A stretch of DNA of 64,000 bases from Nostoc desertorum CM1-VF14 (GTDB lineage Bacteria > Cyanobacteriota > Cyanobacteriia > Cyanobacteriales > Nostocaceae), in assembly GCA_019359245.1 (NCBI GenBank), contig JAHHHR010000031.1:35515-99514 (forward strand), in the 5' to 3' direction. The notes below the pieces were generated by a model that searched no databases, was not told the origin of the DNA, and saw nothing but the letters and a program-made list of their open reading frames with translations. Positions 28,109 to 38,040 of this stretch are shown here, in pieces. Each line of letters begins with the position of its first letter. Positions within the stretch are counted from its first letter, which is position 1. The translations under genes and the position numbers were made by a program.

Positions 28109-31100
28109 GGTGATGACTTTCCCATCTCTGGAAGTTGATAGAGCGAGTTAGTGATTTGTATCACTGGAATTTCAATCCAAAATTCTGTACCTAACCCCGG
28201 CTGAGAATTACATTTAAATACACCACGGTGTTTATCTACAACAATCTGATAACTTATTGATAACCCCAAACCAGTGCCTTTTCCTACTGGTTTAGTTGTA
28301 AAAAATGGGTCACAGATTCTTGCCCTTAAGGCTTCGGGTATTCCTGGTCCATTATCTGTAATGCGAATTACTACGCTCTTAACATTGCCTTCAAGCTCTC
28401 CGAAAGCAGTGCTGATAGTAATTTGATTGCCATGAGGTTTTAATTGAGATTCCCTATAATCTTCTAGGGCATCGATCGCATTGCTTAAAACATTCATAAA
28501 TACCTGATTTAGTGGCCCGGCATAGCACTCTACTAAGGGCAGGTCGCTGTATTCTTTAACTAATTTAATCGCCGGACTCTCTGGTTTTGCTTTCAAGCGA
28601 TGCTGCAAAATCAGCAAGGTGCTATCAATGCCCTCATGAATATCAACTGGCTTCATTTCTGCATGGTCAAGACGGGAGAAATTCCGTAAACCCAAGACAA
28701 TTTGCCGGATGCGATCGATTCCAACTTTCATGGAAGATAGAGTTTTGGGCAAATCTTCCATGATAAATTCTAAGTCTATTTCTTCAGAGCGATCGCGAAT
28801 TTCAGAGTTGGGGTTAGGGCAGTTTTGCACATAGAGGTCTAGTATACTGAGTAAATCTTCGGCATAATCATTGACATGATTGATATTGCCATAAATGAAG
28901 TTCACCGGGTTATTAATTTCGTGAGCAACACCAGCTACCAGTTGACCTAGTGAAGACATTTTCTCAGTTTGGATCAGTTGGGTTTGAGTTTGTTGTAAAT
29001 CATGCAAAGTTGTAGACAGCTTTTGGGTCTGCTCTTTGGTTTGATTATGTAACTGGGCTTGTTGGAGTGCAACTCCAAGCTGATTGGCAATTTGAGTGAT
29101 GAACTTCATTTCTGAGGCTTCCCAATGGCGGGGTGCAGAGTTCTGATAAGCTGCTAGTAAGCCCCATAGCTGTTGTCCGATAAATATAGGTGCGATCGCA
29201 TAAGCCTTTGCCTGTAATTTCTCCAGAGCGGCAATGTGACACTCCGAATGACCAGACTTATAGATATCATCAACTATATAGCTTTCATTGTGGCGATATC
29301 GTCCACCTTGGGTTTCTTGTAAATAGCTATCTTCCCAAACTGTTTTTAAATCAGAAGTTACAAGTTTTACCCACCCATCACCCACAAACTCGGCGATATA
29401 TTCACCACTCCAATCTGGATTAAAACGATAGACAGCCACACGATCCGCTTGCAGTGATTTGCAAATTTCTTGAGTGGTTGTTTGAAAAATCATATCTAAG
29501 TTCAAAGATTCCCGGATTTTTGCAACAACTTCAAATAATACGCGTTGTTGTTCTGCCGCTTGTTGCAAATCAGCAGCCTGATGTTTAGTTTGTTCAAGTA
29601 AATCAGCTTGTTCTAGCGCTACAGAAAGCTGTGCAGCAACTTGCGTAACGAACTGGATTTCTGAGGATTGCCATTTACGCGGTTGGTCGCACTGGTGAAT
29701 GCACAACAAACCCCACAATTCGTTACTTTTAGCCAGTGGCAAGACTAAATTGGCTTTAACTTGAAGTTGCTCCAGCATTTGAACATAACAAACATCCAGT
29801 CCAGAGTTGTGGATATCAGCGATCGCGTGGATGCGTCCCTGACGATAGAGGGCATCATACTTCTTCTTAAAGCAGTTGTCTTGAATTTTTAATGTTACAG
29901 CAGAAGTAAACTCTGGCAAAAGATCCTCTGAAACAATTTCACCTTCATCAAGTTCGGAATTCAGGTCAAAGCGGTATACTACCACTCTGTCAGCATTCAA
30001 AGACCGACGGACTTCACACACAGTTGCGGCAAAGACTGTCTTTAGATCAAGAGATTCTCGAATTTTGGCAACAACTTCAAATAATACGCGTTGTTGTTCT
30101 GCCCCTTGCCGCAAACTTAAGGTCTGCTGTTTGGTTTGCGTGAGTAATTCTGCTTGCTGGAGTGCTACTCCCATTTGGGCAGCAATCTGACTGAGAAAGT
30201 TAACTTCAGAAGCTTTCCATTGACGAGGGCCAGTGTGTTGATAAGTCGCCAACAAACCCCAAAGTTTTTGCCCAACAAAGATCGGAGCAAGCACAAAAGC
30301 GTGAATTTGAAACTGCTCTAAATTGTCGATATGACACTGAGCAAACCCCATCTTGTAGATGTCATCCACAGCAAATGTTTCATTGTTGCGGTAGCGTCCT
30401 CCCTCTGTCTCTTGTAAATAGGTGTCATTCCAAACTGTATTAATACCTAGTTCAGACTCATTCGACCAGTATGGACTAGCAGCCTCGAAATCCCCGACAA
30501 ATTCACCACCCCAATTAGAATCGAAACGATAAACAGAAACGCGATCGGCTTTAATTAATTGACAAACCTCTTTAGTAGTTGTTTGAAAAATAATATTTGT
30601 GTCAAGAGATTCTCGAATCTCGGCAATAACTTTGAACACAGCCTGTTGTTGTTCACTTGTCCGTTGCAACTCAACTGTGCGTCTTTTAACTTGTTTTTCT
30701 AAACTTTCATTAAAGGTTTGCACCTGTTGGTATAGTTCATACTGCTGAATTGCTGAAGCAAAGTGTTTACCGATGTCTGTAGCTAGTTCAATTTCTTCGC
30801 TCGTCCATTTTTGAGCTTGTGCTTTTTTAGATTCGCGCCAAACCTCAAACGATAAACGGGGGTAGAGTTGCCTTTGATCGCTGTCATACTGCCCCGCCCA
30901 TAGAGTTTCTGTATCTATTTCATTGCGGAAAATGCTTAAATAGCCCAGTAACTGCTGACGATATTGAAGTGGGATCATCAACATACTGCGAATTTTAGTT
31001 GGTTGAAAAGCAACTTGCAAACTTCGCAAGCTAGAAGTTTGATATATATCTGAAATCGCCCAAGTATCGTATTTACCAGACTTGTAGTGTTCTTGCCAGA

Positions 31101-31998
31101 CACTATACTGCTCTATCAATGGATATATAGTTTGTTCTGGCATTACAGGTTGCTGCCCACAGATATAAAGCCTGGCACAATTATTTCCTGGTATTAAACA
31201 TTCTGTTAAGCTGCTGATGTTGCCATTGTGAAAATCAAAAGCTGCATTTCTAATGCAAAGCCGACCACCAACACCATTAAAGGCAGCAACAGCCGCTTCT
31301 AGGGCTGGTTGTAATACAATCGTGGGTAGTGAATGTAGTAGGGTAGCAATGCGGTTAATGATAGCTTCCCGTTCGGCTTTTTTGCGGACTTGAGTGAGCA
31401 GGGTACTTTGAGCGATCGCTACTGACAGCTGATCGACTACCATTTGTACTGCTTCTAGTTCATATTCTGAAATCAAACGCGCTTGGGAATTATGAGAAAC
31501 CAGCAACCCCCAGAGCTGATCTTGATCAATAATGGGCGCTACTACAGATGATTTAACCCCCATCGCACTCAAATATTCAATATGACATGGATCTACAGGG
31601 CGGTAATGGATCTCCTCTGATATAGTTTCTCCATTTTCCAAGTCATGGAGGTGACTTTGACCAATCTCTTGAGTATCAACGTTAACAACAGAACGTACTC
31701 GTGATTTTATAAATAGTTCACGGGCAGTGGCTGGAATATCATCAGCAGGAAAATTTAACCCCAGTAGGGATGGCAAAATATTTTCGTAAATTGACTCAGC
31801 AATCACTTGACCACTACCATCGGGATGAAATTTGTAAATCATCACTCGGTCAGTGTTTAATAGCGATCGCACCTCTGCCGTTGTCACCGTGATAATTTCT
31901 TCCAGCTCTAAGCTTCGTCGGATACGGTTTGTAATGCGGCGTAGTAAACTTTCTTCATGGCGGCATAAGGACAAATCTTGTTCAGGGTTGGAAATCAT
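28105..31998 (-). CDS. hybrid phytochrome / cyanobacteriochrome sensor histidine kinase
   Basis: 1297 residues. GAF1 (about 20-200) has phytochrome features: PADDIP (84-89) and the chromophore cysteine C138-H139 in DPCHIEYL. The next domain (about 208-425) carries a PHY-like tongue with WAG (367-369) and PRLSF (380-384), so together they form a knotless, Cph2-type module without PAS. Three cyanobacteriochrome GAFs follow: one with W523-x-D525 and C555-H556 (red/green type), one with DNCF (707-710) and C737-Y738 (dual-cysteine DXCF type, 28 residues apart), and one with W888-x-D890 and C920-H921 (red/green type). The kinase has H1026 (AHEINNP), N1173, DNGPGI and GTGLGL. It resembles Nostoc All2699 with added photosensory domains. 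No cognate regulator is adjacent. Confidence 0.9.
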   Translation of the reverse strand: MISNPEQDLSLCRHEESLLRRITNRIRRSLELEEIITVTTAEVRSLLNTDRVMIYKFHPDGSGQVIAESIYENILPSLLGLNFPADDIPATARELFIKSRVRSVVNVDTQEIGQSHLHDLENGETISEEIHYRPVDPCHIEYLSAMGVKSSVVAPIIDQDQLWGLLVSHNSQARLISEYELEAVQMVVDQLSVAIAQSTLLTQVRKKAEREAIINRIATLLHSLPTIVLQPALEAAVAAFNGVGGRLCIRNAAFDFHNGNISSLTECLIPGNNCARLYICGQQPVMPEQTIYPLIEQYSVWQEHYKSGKYDTWAISDIYQTSSLRSLQVAFQPTKIRSMLMIPLQYRQQLLGYLSIFRNEIDTETLWAGQYDSDQRQLYPRLSFEVWRESKKAQAQKWTSEEIELATDIGKHFASAIQQYELYQQVQTFNESLEKQVKRRTVELQRTSEQQQAVFKVIAEIRESLDTNIIFQTTTKEVCQLIKADRVSVYRFDSNWGGEFVGDFEAASPYWSNESELGINTVWNDTYLQETEGGRYRNNETFAVDDIYKMGFAQCHIDNLEQFQIHAFVLAPIFVGQKLWGLLATYQHTGPRQWKASEVNFLSQIAAQMGVALQQAELLTQTKQQTLSLRQGAEQQRVLFEVVAKIRESLDLKTVFAATVCEVRRSLNADRVVVYRFDLNSELDEGEIVSEDLLPEFTSAVTLKIQDNCFKKKYDALYRQGRIHAIADIHNSGLDVCYVQMLEQLQVKANLVLPLAKSNELWGLLCIHQCDQPRKWQSSEIQFVTQVAAQLSVALEQADLLEQTKHQAADLQQAAEQQRVLFEVVAKIRESLNLDMIFQTTTQEICKSLQADRVAVYRFNPDWSGEYIAEFVGDGWVKLVTSDLKTVWEDSYLQETQGGRYRHNESYIVDDIYKSGHSECHIAALEKLQAKAYAIAPIFIGQQLWGLLAAYQNSAPRHWEASEMKFITQIANQLGVALQQAQLHNQTKEQTQKLSTTLHDLQQTQTQLIQTEKMSSLGQLVAGVAHEINNPVNFIYGNINHVNDYAEDLLSILDLYVQNCPNPNSEIRDRSEEIDLEFIMEDLPKTLSSMKVGIDRIRQIVLGLRNFSRLDHAEMKPVDIHEGIDSTLLILQHRLKAKPESPAIKLVKEYSDLPLVECYAGPLNQVFMNVLSNAIDALEDYRESQLKPHGNQITISTAFGELEGNVKSVVIRITDNGPGIPEALRARICDPFFTTKPVGKGTGLGLSISYQIVVDKHRGVFKCNSQPGLGTEFWIEIPVIQITNSLYQLPEMGKSSP

Positions 31999-32254
31999 TG
32001 CTTATAAGAAAATCAATTAATAATTTGCAGAGTGACATAATTAAATCTAAAGCCATTTTCAGATTTAATTAATCAAACTGTCTTCAGTAAAACTACGGGC
32101 AAATTAATAATCAAAATATTTATTTACCTTTGACAAAAATTAATCAAAATATTACAAAAACAGACGCTAAAAAATTTGCGTCTGTACTAGCTACAAGAGA
32201 ATATTCTTGCTTTTTATTTTTGGCTTCTTGTCGAACATTGCTGTAGCGACAAAA
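31999..32254. other. intergenic region between kinase and ArsA-type gene
   Basis: AT-rich, 256 bases. This is upstream of the kinase gene and downstream of the ArsA-type gene on the same strand, so the kinase promoter should lie here. No specific site recognised. Confidence 0.35.
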
Positions 32255-33442
32255 TTAAACTCTTATATTGTCGGTGAAGCGGATTTTCAGATAGTCATCT
32301 TCCATCTTTGCCCCTCCTGGTTGTAGCGCTGCTAAGGCTTGCGGTAAAACTAAGTTACGACGGTGGTTGCCAATAGTAATGTTTAATTCGTCAGCATTCT
32401 TACTCAGTTGAACTTGGTTTTTAGGAATTCCAGGTAAATAAATTTCCAAGCTGTATTGGTTTTCTTCTTGTACGACTCTCATAGTCGTTTCTTTGTAATA
32501 AACCTGAGTTGGATCTTCATCTTTATAAAGGGTTTCCTTTAGGCGTTCTAGTGCAGCTAATCCACACATTTCCTCAGAAAAAAGTGGAACTTCTTTTACA
32601 GGTAAAGGATGGAAATTATCATGAATTTCTTGGCGATATTGCTCCTGGCTTTCCTTCCAACGTTGGAAAAATGGGTCTTGGACAACGCTAGGAATAATTC
32701 GATTAGCCACTACTAAATCTGTCGCAACATTATACAAACTCAAATAAGCATGGGCACGAAGAGACTCTTTAATCACCATCTTTTCGGGATTAGTCACCAG
32801 ACGTACTGAGGTTTGAGTATTGTCTGTCAATACTTTTTCCAGAGCTTCAATTTGTTCATAAAACTCATAAGGTGCATCCATCACCTCTTTATCTGGTAGC
32901 GAAAAACCAGCAATTGGTCTGAAAAAAGGTTCAACCAGAGGCCGAAGCGCTACCGAGATGTTTTGAAATGGTTTGTAAAAACGGCGCATATACCAGCCAC
33001 CAACTTCTGGTAAACTAAGCAAGCGCAGTGCTGTACCCGTGGGGGCTGAGTCAATAATTAAAACATCAAACTCACCTTCATCGTAATGGCGTTTCATCCT
33101 TACCAAGCCAAAAATCTCATCCATGCCTGGTAAAATTGCCAATTCTTCTGCCTGTACGCCGTCTAAACCCCTTGCCTGTAAAACTTGAGTAATGTAACGT
33201 TTTACAGCACCCCAGTTTCCCTCTAGTTCTTGCAACGCATCCAGTTCTGCACCCCACAGATTTGGGCGAATTTTTTGGGGTGCATGTCCTAGTTCTATGT
33301 CAAAACTGTCTGCCAAAGAATGAGCCGGATCTGTACTTAAAACCAATGTCTGATAGCCTAGTTCTGCACAACGGAGTCCAGTTGCAGCAGCAACGGAAGT
33401 TTTGCCCACGCCGCCTTTACCCGTCATCAAAATTACACGCAT
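32255..33442 (-). CDS. ArsA/GET3 family ATPase with C-terminal HSP20-like domain
   Basis: Deviant Walker A GKGGVGKTS at residues 8-16 with the signature lysine K9, then STDPAHSLADSF (switch I), LIIDSAPTGTALRLL (switch II region) and a later TNPEKM. About the last 85 residues (from roughly 310) form an alpha-crystallin-like beta domain (YSLEIYLPGIPKNQVQL, LVLPQAL). This ArsA-HSP20 combination is typical of photosynthetic organisms, where it is thought to be a chaperone or targeting ATPase rather than an arsenite pump. No arsenic genes lie nearby. Length is normal. Confidence 0.9.
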   Translation of the reverse strand: MRVILMTGKGGVGKTSVAAATGLRCAELGYQTLVLSTDPAHSLADSFDIELGHAPQKIRPNLWGAELDALQELEGNWGAVKRYITQVLQARGLDGVQAEELAILPGMDEIFGLVRMKRHYDEGEFDVLIIDSAPTGTALRLLSLPEVGGWYMRRFYKPFQNISVALRPLVEPFFRPIAGFSLPDKEVMDAPYEFYEQIEALEKVLTDNTQTSVRLVTNPEKMVIKESLRAHAYLSLYNVATDLVVANRIIPSVVQDPFFQRWKESQEQYRQEIHDNFHPLPVKEVPLFSEEMCGLAALERLKETLYKDEDPTQVYYKETTMRVVQEENQYSLEIYLPGIPKNQVQLSKNADELNITIGNHRRNLVLPQALAALQPGGAKMEDDYLKIRFTDNIRV

Positions 33443-33764
33443 AAATGCTTCTGTCCTGCCTGAGGATTTTATTACATTTATTTACATTATCGACTGTTTA
33501 AGAAAAATAAATGCTGTTTCACTACGTCTAGGCGTGAACAGTTTGAGTTATTCATTAAGTAATTGCGGTGTTTTCCGACTAAGGGCGTGAGTTCAACGGA
33601 TCAGATGGTATTAGCTTAATTAGCCGGAGAAAAAACCTCTCCCTGGTTTTACTACGCAAAACCTGTCCCTCTCCCAGTCGGAGAAGGACAGGCAGACTTG
33701 AACTTGAGTTCAAGATGAGGATAGGTTTGTCAAACTCACTTGCGTTGCATCAACGGTGGGTAGT
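33443..33764. other. intergenic region
   Basis: About 320 bases. Holds a repeat-like stretch at 33625-33700 (GAGAAAAAACCTCTCCCTGG and CTCTCCCAGTCGGAGAAGG) with imperfect hairpin potential. No gene seen. Confidence 0.35.
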
Positions 33765-34508
33765 TTACTTCTTATTCCAAAGACTAATAAATTCTTTATA
33801 AATAGCTGGGGTGAGCTGACTTTGTAAATGAGTTAGTGCATCACGATGGTTTTGATTGTTGTCATCATAATAAGTAAACAAATTCGTCAGCCTGACAATT
33901 TCAGGGTTTTGATCATTTGTCCCCCTCCATTTGTTGGTAACTTTGTGTAAAACGTCCTTGGGTAGATTTTGTTGTAAGTTATTTAGGGCTGCGATATAAG
34001 AAGGATTTTGAGGATTCTTTTTGAATTGGAAGCATAAATCGAGCAGCTTAAGTTGGGTCTGTGGCTGCGGTTGGGGCTTATTTGTTAGAGTAGGTTGCTG
34101 GAGAATTTGACGCTGTTCAATAGTGGCAATGCCATTTTCAGTTAAACCCTGAGATTTCTGAAATTTTTTGACAGCTGTATAAGTGGCTGGCCCATAAAAT
34201 GGCTTGTTTGGAGGAATTTCGGCATTGGTTGCGAAACCGTGAAACTTCAATCTATTCTGAAGTCCGATGACTGTATCTTCTATTACAGTTCGAGTTGGGG
34301 CATCAGCGTTACCATTAACCTCAAGTTTTTGTGGATACTGTTTCTGAAACTTTTTAATTGCTTCTTCAGTAGGAGCATCTGTTAAAGAGTTGTTATTCCG
34401 CTTCCAGGGAGCAAATTTAGCCAGATCCGGCTTAGGATCTATCTCAGGAGCTAAATATCCCAGCCCAATCAATATATGACGGATGACTTCAGGGCTACTA
34501 ACGGCCAT
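33765..34508 (-). CDS. peptidoglycan-binding domain protein
   Basis: About 247 residues from the ATG at 34508. Two PG_binding_1-like segments: EVIRHILIGLGYL ... TEEAIKKFQKQYP ... VNGNADAPT, and VIGLQNRLKFHGF ... GPATYTAVKKFQKSQGL ... NGIATIEQ. The C-terminal 90 residues are unassigned. No signal peptide is apparent, which is odd for a wall-binding protein. An open frame continues upstream to 34754 and would add 82 residues; AAAGGA about 10 bases before 34508 favours the shorter form. Confidence 0.7.
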   Translation of the reverse strand: MAVSSPEVIRHILIGLGYLAPEIDPKPDLAKFAPWKRNNNSLTDAPTEEAIKKFQKQYPQKLEVNGNADAPTRTVIEDTVIGLQNRLKFHGFATNAEIPPNKPFYGPATYTAVKKFQKSQGLTENGIATIEQRQILQQPTLTNKPQPQPQTQLKLLDLCFQFKKNPQNPSYIAALNNLQQNLPKDVLHKVTNKWRGTNDQNPEIVRLTNLFTYYDDNNQNHRDALTHLQSQLTPAIYKEFISLWNKK

Positions 34509-34797
34509 AGTTTTTGGTTCCTTTGCTACTAAACTACCATTTAATGTATCTTGTTGTACAAAAGTTATGTAAGTAGGAATAAAGAAATCTAACATATCTT
34601 GTTTACAAGGCGTTCCAAAAGTTAAGCGATGTGTGACACTAAGGTAAAACTCTTTGAGACGTTCGGTGTAGGTGATTACACACTGGTAAAAAGAAACGTG
34701 GTTTTTAGTCTTGGTGGGCGATCGCTTCAGGTTGTTTCCAAATAGCGATTGCATATATTACAGCAGATTTCAAGTTATATCATATTTGCTTGATTAG

Positions 34798-36114
34798 TTA
34801 TCCTTTAAATAACTGACGTGCAAATGTGATCGCCTCTGTTGGCGTTGAGACTTTCCCCTCAGCTTGTGCTACGGCAATTTCTGTCAGCAGTTGACCGATG
34901 ATTGCTGAAGCTGGAATATCTAATCCTATAATCAAATCTTTGCCGTTCAGTAGTGGAGTGGGATGAGCAACCAGATCATTAGGGTTTAGGTAACGGTTGA
35001 TCAAAGGTGCTAAAACTTGGCAATTCCTTACTTTTGTTTCTAGAGTTGTAGCGACTGTTGTGTGTAGTGGCTTCTCAACAGACATCGCCTCTACCAAATT
35101 ATTGAGTGCTACAGCTAGCACTGCCGTAGCGGGAAACACAATATCTGCGTCACGGAACAACAAGTATTGTTCTCGCAAGGACATATCGACTACTTGAAGT
35201 TGCGGTAATAGTTTTAGAACAGTGGTTACACCCCGAATTTCGGCACGGCTATAAGTTAGTTCCTGTAGCTCTATTTCTGCTAATTGCGGATCGGGGTTGA
35301 CAAGACAAGCAAGTTTGGCAATACCTAGCCAAGTGGTTTTAATACTATCGCGGATATATTCTTGCAGTTGTGCCCCTAATTGTTGCCAATTTTGGCTGAG
35401 TAAAGCTGCTGCTTCGTCAACTGCTGCTAGTTTGAGCAAGCTTTCACGGGTGGCGTTTTTGAAGAAAGGAGCAAGTAAACCATCTTCCCAAGCAGTTGTG
35501 ATCCAAGGAGTCCCCTGAGAATTTGCCAGCAAATAACCAATTTCTACCCTAACTCGTTCGGCTGCGACTTTGCTGATATGCGATGCCAAAGAACGAATTG
35601 CCGCTTGGGTAGCTGGCTCAATAGTAAAATCTAGTTGGGCAGCTTGGCGATAACCTCGCATTAACCGTAAAGGGTCATCTTCTAGGTTTGCAGGTGATAC
35701 CATTCGCAAAATGCCCTGTTGTAAATCTTCGTAGCCTTGCAGAGGATCGATGATTTCTTGGGTATGGGGATTATAAGCGATCGCATTTACTGTAAAATCC
35801 CGTCTGTGCAAATCAACTTCTAAGCTATTTCCTTCCTGTTGGGCAAAGTCAGCCGTGGCGTGGGGAAAAACCACACGCGCAATTTGTCGTTCTGCATCAA
35901 GTAACACAAAACCAGCTTTGTAATGACGAGCGATCGCTCTCGCTACCTTTACTGCCTTAGATGGTATAACAAAATCTAGATCCAGATATTCGCGAGTTCT
36001 GCCAAGGATGGCATCCCGTACAGCGCCACCTACCATGTAAGCGGGTTGTGGCAGGAATTCCAAGCTAAAAGGCCAATTTTCGGGAGCTAGGGTAGAAAGA
36101 ACTGATTGATGCAT
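34798..36114 (-). CDS. cca: CCA tRNA nucleotidyltransferase (class II)
   Basis: Adds or repairs the 3'-CCA end of tRNAs. Head-domain motif GGAVRD (29-34) and the metal-binding pair in DLDF (45-48), followed by RRDFTVNAIAY and the neck motifs DPLRLMRGYR(Q)A. The roughly 438-residue length matches bacterial class II enzymes without an HD domain. The ATG at 36114 is used; a TTG at 36129 is in frame. Some bacteria split CC- and A-adding activities between two proteins, and that cannot be excluded from sequence alone. Confidence 0.93.
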   Translation of the reverse strand: MHQSVLSTLAPENWPFSLEFLPQPAYMVGGAVRDAILGRTREYLDLDFVIPSKAVKVARAIARHYKAGFVLLDAERQIARVVFPHATADFAQQEGNSLEVDLHRRDFTVNAIAYNPHTQEIIDPLQGYEDLQQGILRMVSPANLEDDPLRLMRGYRQAAQLDFTIEPATQAAIRSLASHISKVAAERVRVEIGYLLANSQGTPWITTAWEDGLLAPFFKNATRESLLKLAAVDEAAALLSQNWQQLGAQLQEYIRDSIKTTWLGIAKLACLVNPDPQLAEIELQELTYSRAEIRGVTTVLKLLPQLQVVDMSLREQYLLFRDADIVFPATAVLAVALNNLVEAMSVEKPLHTTVATTLETKVRNCQVLAPLINRYLNPNDLVAHPTPLLNGKDLIIGLDIPASAIIGQLLTEIAVAQAEGKVSTPTEAITFARQLFKG

Positions 36115-36200
36115 TGTAATAAAAATCAACCCAGCAACTCATGAATAAAAGTTGGGCTTAAGTTAGATTAACAATAAAGGCCCCTGGAGTTGGTTCTATT

Positions 36201-36449
36201 ATGTGTATTTGCGTGAATTGCCACTATGTAGACCGATGTGTTACCTATCATGCTGTAGAAGGGCAGCACCAACAGCCTCACTTGACCGAAACACCGAACT
36301 TTGATCCGAATGAACCTTCTATCAATGTCAACATTCGGACTAAAGATGATGTAATTGAAATGGAATGGGATGTTGTTGGTTGTCTGAGCTTTAAGCGAGA
36401 AACGGGTAAATGGTCGAAGTTGCGTCCTGGTGAATTAGTGCCGACTTGA
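36201..36449 (+). CDS. ycf34: Ycf34 family protein
   Basis: 82 residues with four N-terminal cysteines (C2, C4, C7, C13 in MCICVNCHYVDRC) followed by TYHAVEGQH and HLTETPNF, the conserved Ycf34 pattern found in cyanobacteria and red-algal plastids. In Synechocystis it has been reported to bind an iron-sulfur cluster and affect photosynthetic electron transport. It is divergent from cca, 86 bases away, and complete in length. Confidence 0.93.
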   Translation: MCICVNCHYVDRCVTYHAVEGQHQQPHLTETPNFDPNEPSINVNIRTKDDVIEMEWDVVGCLSFKRETGKWSKLRPGELVPT

Positions 36450-36501
36450 CAAAAATGATTGGTGTATTTTACAGCTATTTTCAGGTAAATAGACCAGACG
36501 A

Positions 36502-36740
36502 TAGGGGCATAGCAATGCTCATTGGTGTCAACTTAACATGAAACCCTTGTAATGACCTGATATTCAGTTCTCTGGCTTTCCATCACGATCTGCATTACCC
36601 CACCCTAACCCTCCCCTTATAAAGGGGAGGGAACTGGATTTCTTTTTTCCCCCCTTTATAAGGGGGGACCAAGGGGGGTAAAATGCCTGTGAAATAAGCG
36701 TTTGAGTTTAAGTTTACACCAATGAGCAATGCTGTGCCCT
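36502..36740. mobile_element. MITE-like inverted-repeat element with internal hairpins
   Basis: Ends of about 33 bases are inverted and share roughly 90% identity (left GGGCATAGCAATGCTCATTG from 36504; right complement ending at 36740). Inside are two strong hairpins: CCCTCCCCTT/AAGGGGAGGG at 36609-36631 and CCCCCCTT/AAGGGGGG near 36649-36667. No open frame. A short GACG occurs just outside both ends, a possible target duplication. Confidence 0.6.
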
Positions 36741-37059
36741 GACGTCAGATGTGGTTCAAATACATGAAAACTACTGTAATGAGATTTTATTTATCAGCGA
36801 TCGCAAATTTATGGTATGGAGAAGAGATGTAAAGAAAGCGATCGCTATGAGAAAGTGAACAGCAAGTGAATATTTGCGATCGCTTACGGCGGGCGCTTGC
36901 GCCATCGCCTTCTGATTTTGTTGAAACAGCAAAACCTTTGCCCTGAGACTTCTGTCCACACCAAAACAAAAGAATTATAGTTTATTCAATTAAGAACAGC
37001 TATGTTATATGCTTGAATAGTTCACGTTAACTCTATAAAAATAGATATTTTAAATAACT
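36741..37059. other. intergenic region with HIP1 palindromes
   Basis: About 320 bases before tsaB with three GCGATCGC-type sites (near 36796, 36838 and 36877). No gene; the overlapping open frames on the minus strand have no recognisable content. Confidence 0.35.
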
Positions 37060-37719
37060 TTGACAACGGAACTAAAAGACTTTGCATTAAATAAGTACGC
37101 TTTGGCACTACATACCACCACACCAGAATTAGGTTTGGAAATTAGTAATTTTGCAGGCGATACTCGCTCTCAAGTTTGGAATTTAGGACGTGATTTATCT
37201 AGCCTAATACATCAATATTTAATTGAGTTTATCAAACCGCAAACTTGGGCAGATTTATCATTTATCGCAGTTGCAAAAGGCCCTGGTGGCTTTACGGGAA
37301 CTCGGATTGGCGTTGTTACTGCTCGGACTTTAGGACAACAGTTAGATATTCCTGTATTTGCAATTTCAACTTTGGCTGCGGTAGCTTGGTCAGAAGCAGG
37401 TAAAAGTCAAAATCCAAAAACTCTTGCTGTGGAAATGCCAGCACAACGAGGTCAAATTTTTGCTGCCATTTATCAGTTTGAGCCAGATACTTCTAAATTA
37501 ACAGCGTGTTTACCAGATAAAGTGTTCGCGCCAGAAGCATGGCAGGAAACTTTAGCTAATTGGAACACTAATTATCAGTTAATTCAAGCCCAATCTGGGT
37601 TAGCAGCAACGGTGACGAGTATCTTAGAACTAGCTAATCTCGATTGGCAAGAGGGCAAGTCTCCTAATTGGTCAGAGGCTTTGCCATATTATGGGCAGCA
37701 TCCGGTACAGGATGCATAA
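37060..37719 (+). CDS. tsaB: tRNA threonylcarbamoyladenosine biosynthesis protein TsaB
   Basis: ASKHA-fold partner of TsaD in the t6A modification of ANN-decoding tRNAs. Shows the N-terminal ALALHTTTPELGLEI (usual LDTS replaced by LHTT), the conserved GPGGFTGTRIGVVTARTLGQ and FAISTLAAVA. Length 219 residues is normal. The start is a TTG; no ATG lies before the conserved strand. The substitution LDTS to LHTT is acceptable because TsaB is not the catalytic subunit. Confidence 0.92.
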   Translation: MTTELKDFALNKYALALHTTTPELGLEISNFAGDTRSQVWNLGRDLSSLIHQYLIEFIKPQTWADLSFIAVAKGPGGFTGTRIGVVTARTLGQQLDIPVFAISTLAAVAWSEAGKSQNPKTLAVEMPAQRGQIFAAIYQFEPDTSKLTACLPDKVFAPEAWQETLANWNTNYQLIQAQSGLAATVTSILELANLDWQEGKSPNWSEALPYYGQHPVQDA

Positions 37720-37739
37720 GCGACTTCCAAATAAAATTT

Positions 37740-38040
37740 GGGGAGTAGGGAGCAGGGGGAGCAGGGGGAGCAGAGGGAGCAGAGGGAGCAGGGGGAGAAG
37801 AAATGGGACAGGCTAAATACCGATCACAAAACGTAATTGCGTTAGAGCAGCGTAAAGCCAACTCTTAGAGAGGCTGCGCCCTAAGCGTAGCTATGCCGCA
37901 GGCTTTACGGCATGGCAACTCTTAGAGACGCTACCGCGTAGCTTGCTTCTCCGTAGGAGTACGCTTAGAGCGACGTAGGAGCGTCATTGCGAATTGCGTT
38001 AGCGTAGCGGGGCGTAGCCCATTGCGAATTGCGAATTGTT
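37740..38040. repeat. intergenic block of interspersed and tandem repeats
   Basis: First a GGGAGCAG(A/G) tract (37743-37798), then palindromic units such as GACGCTACCGCGTAGC (37926-37941), a duplicated AACTCTTAGAG (37859 and 37917) and a tandem GCGAATT series reaching the dnaN stop. No gene. This fills the space between convergent tsaB and dnaN. Confidence 0.65.
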
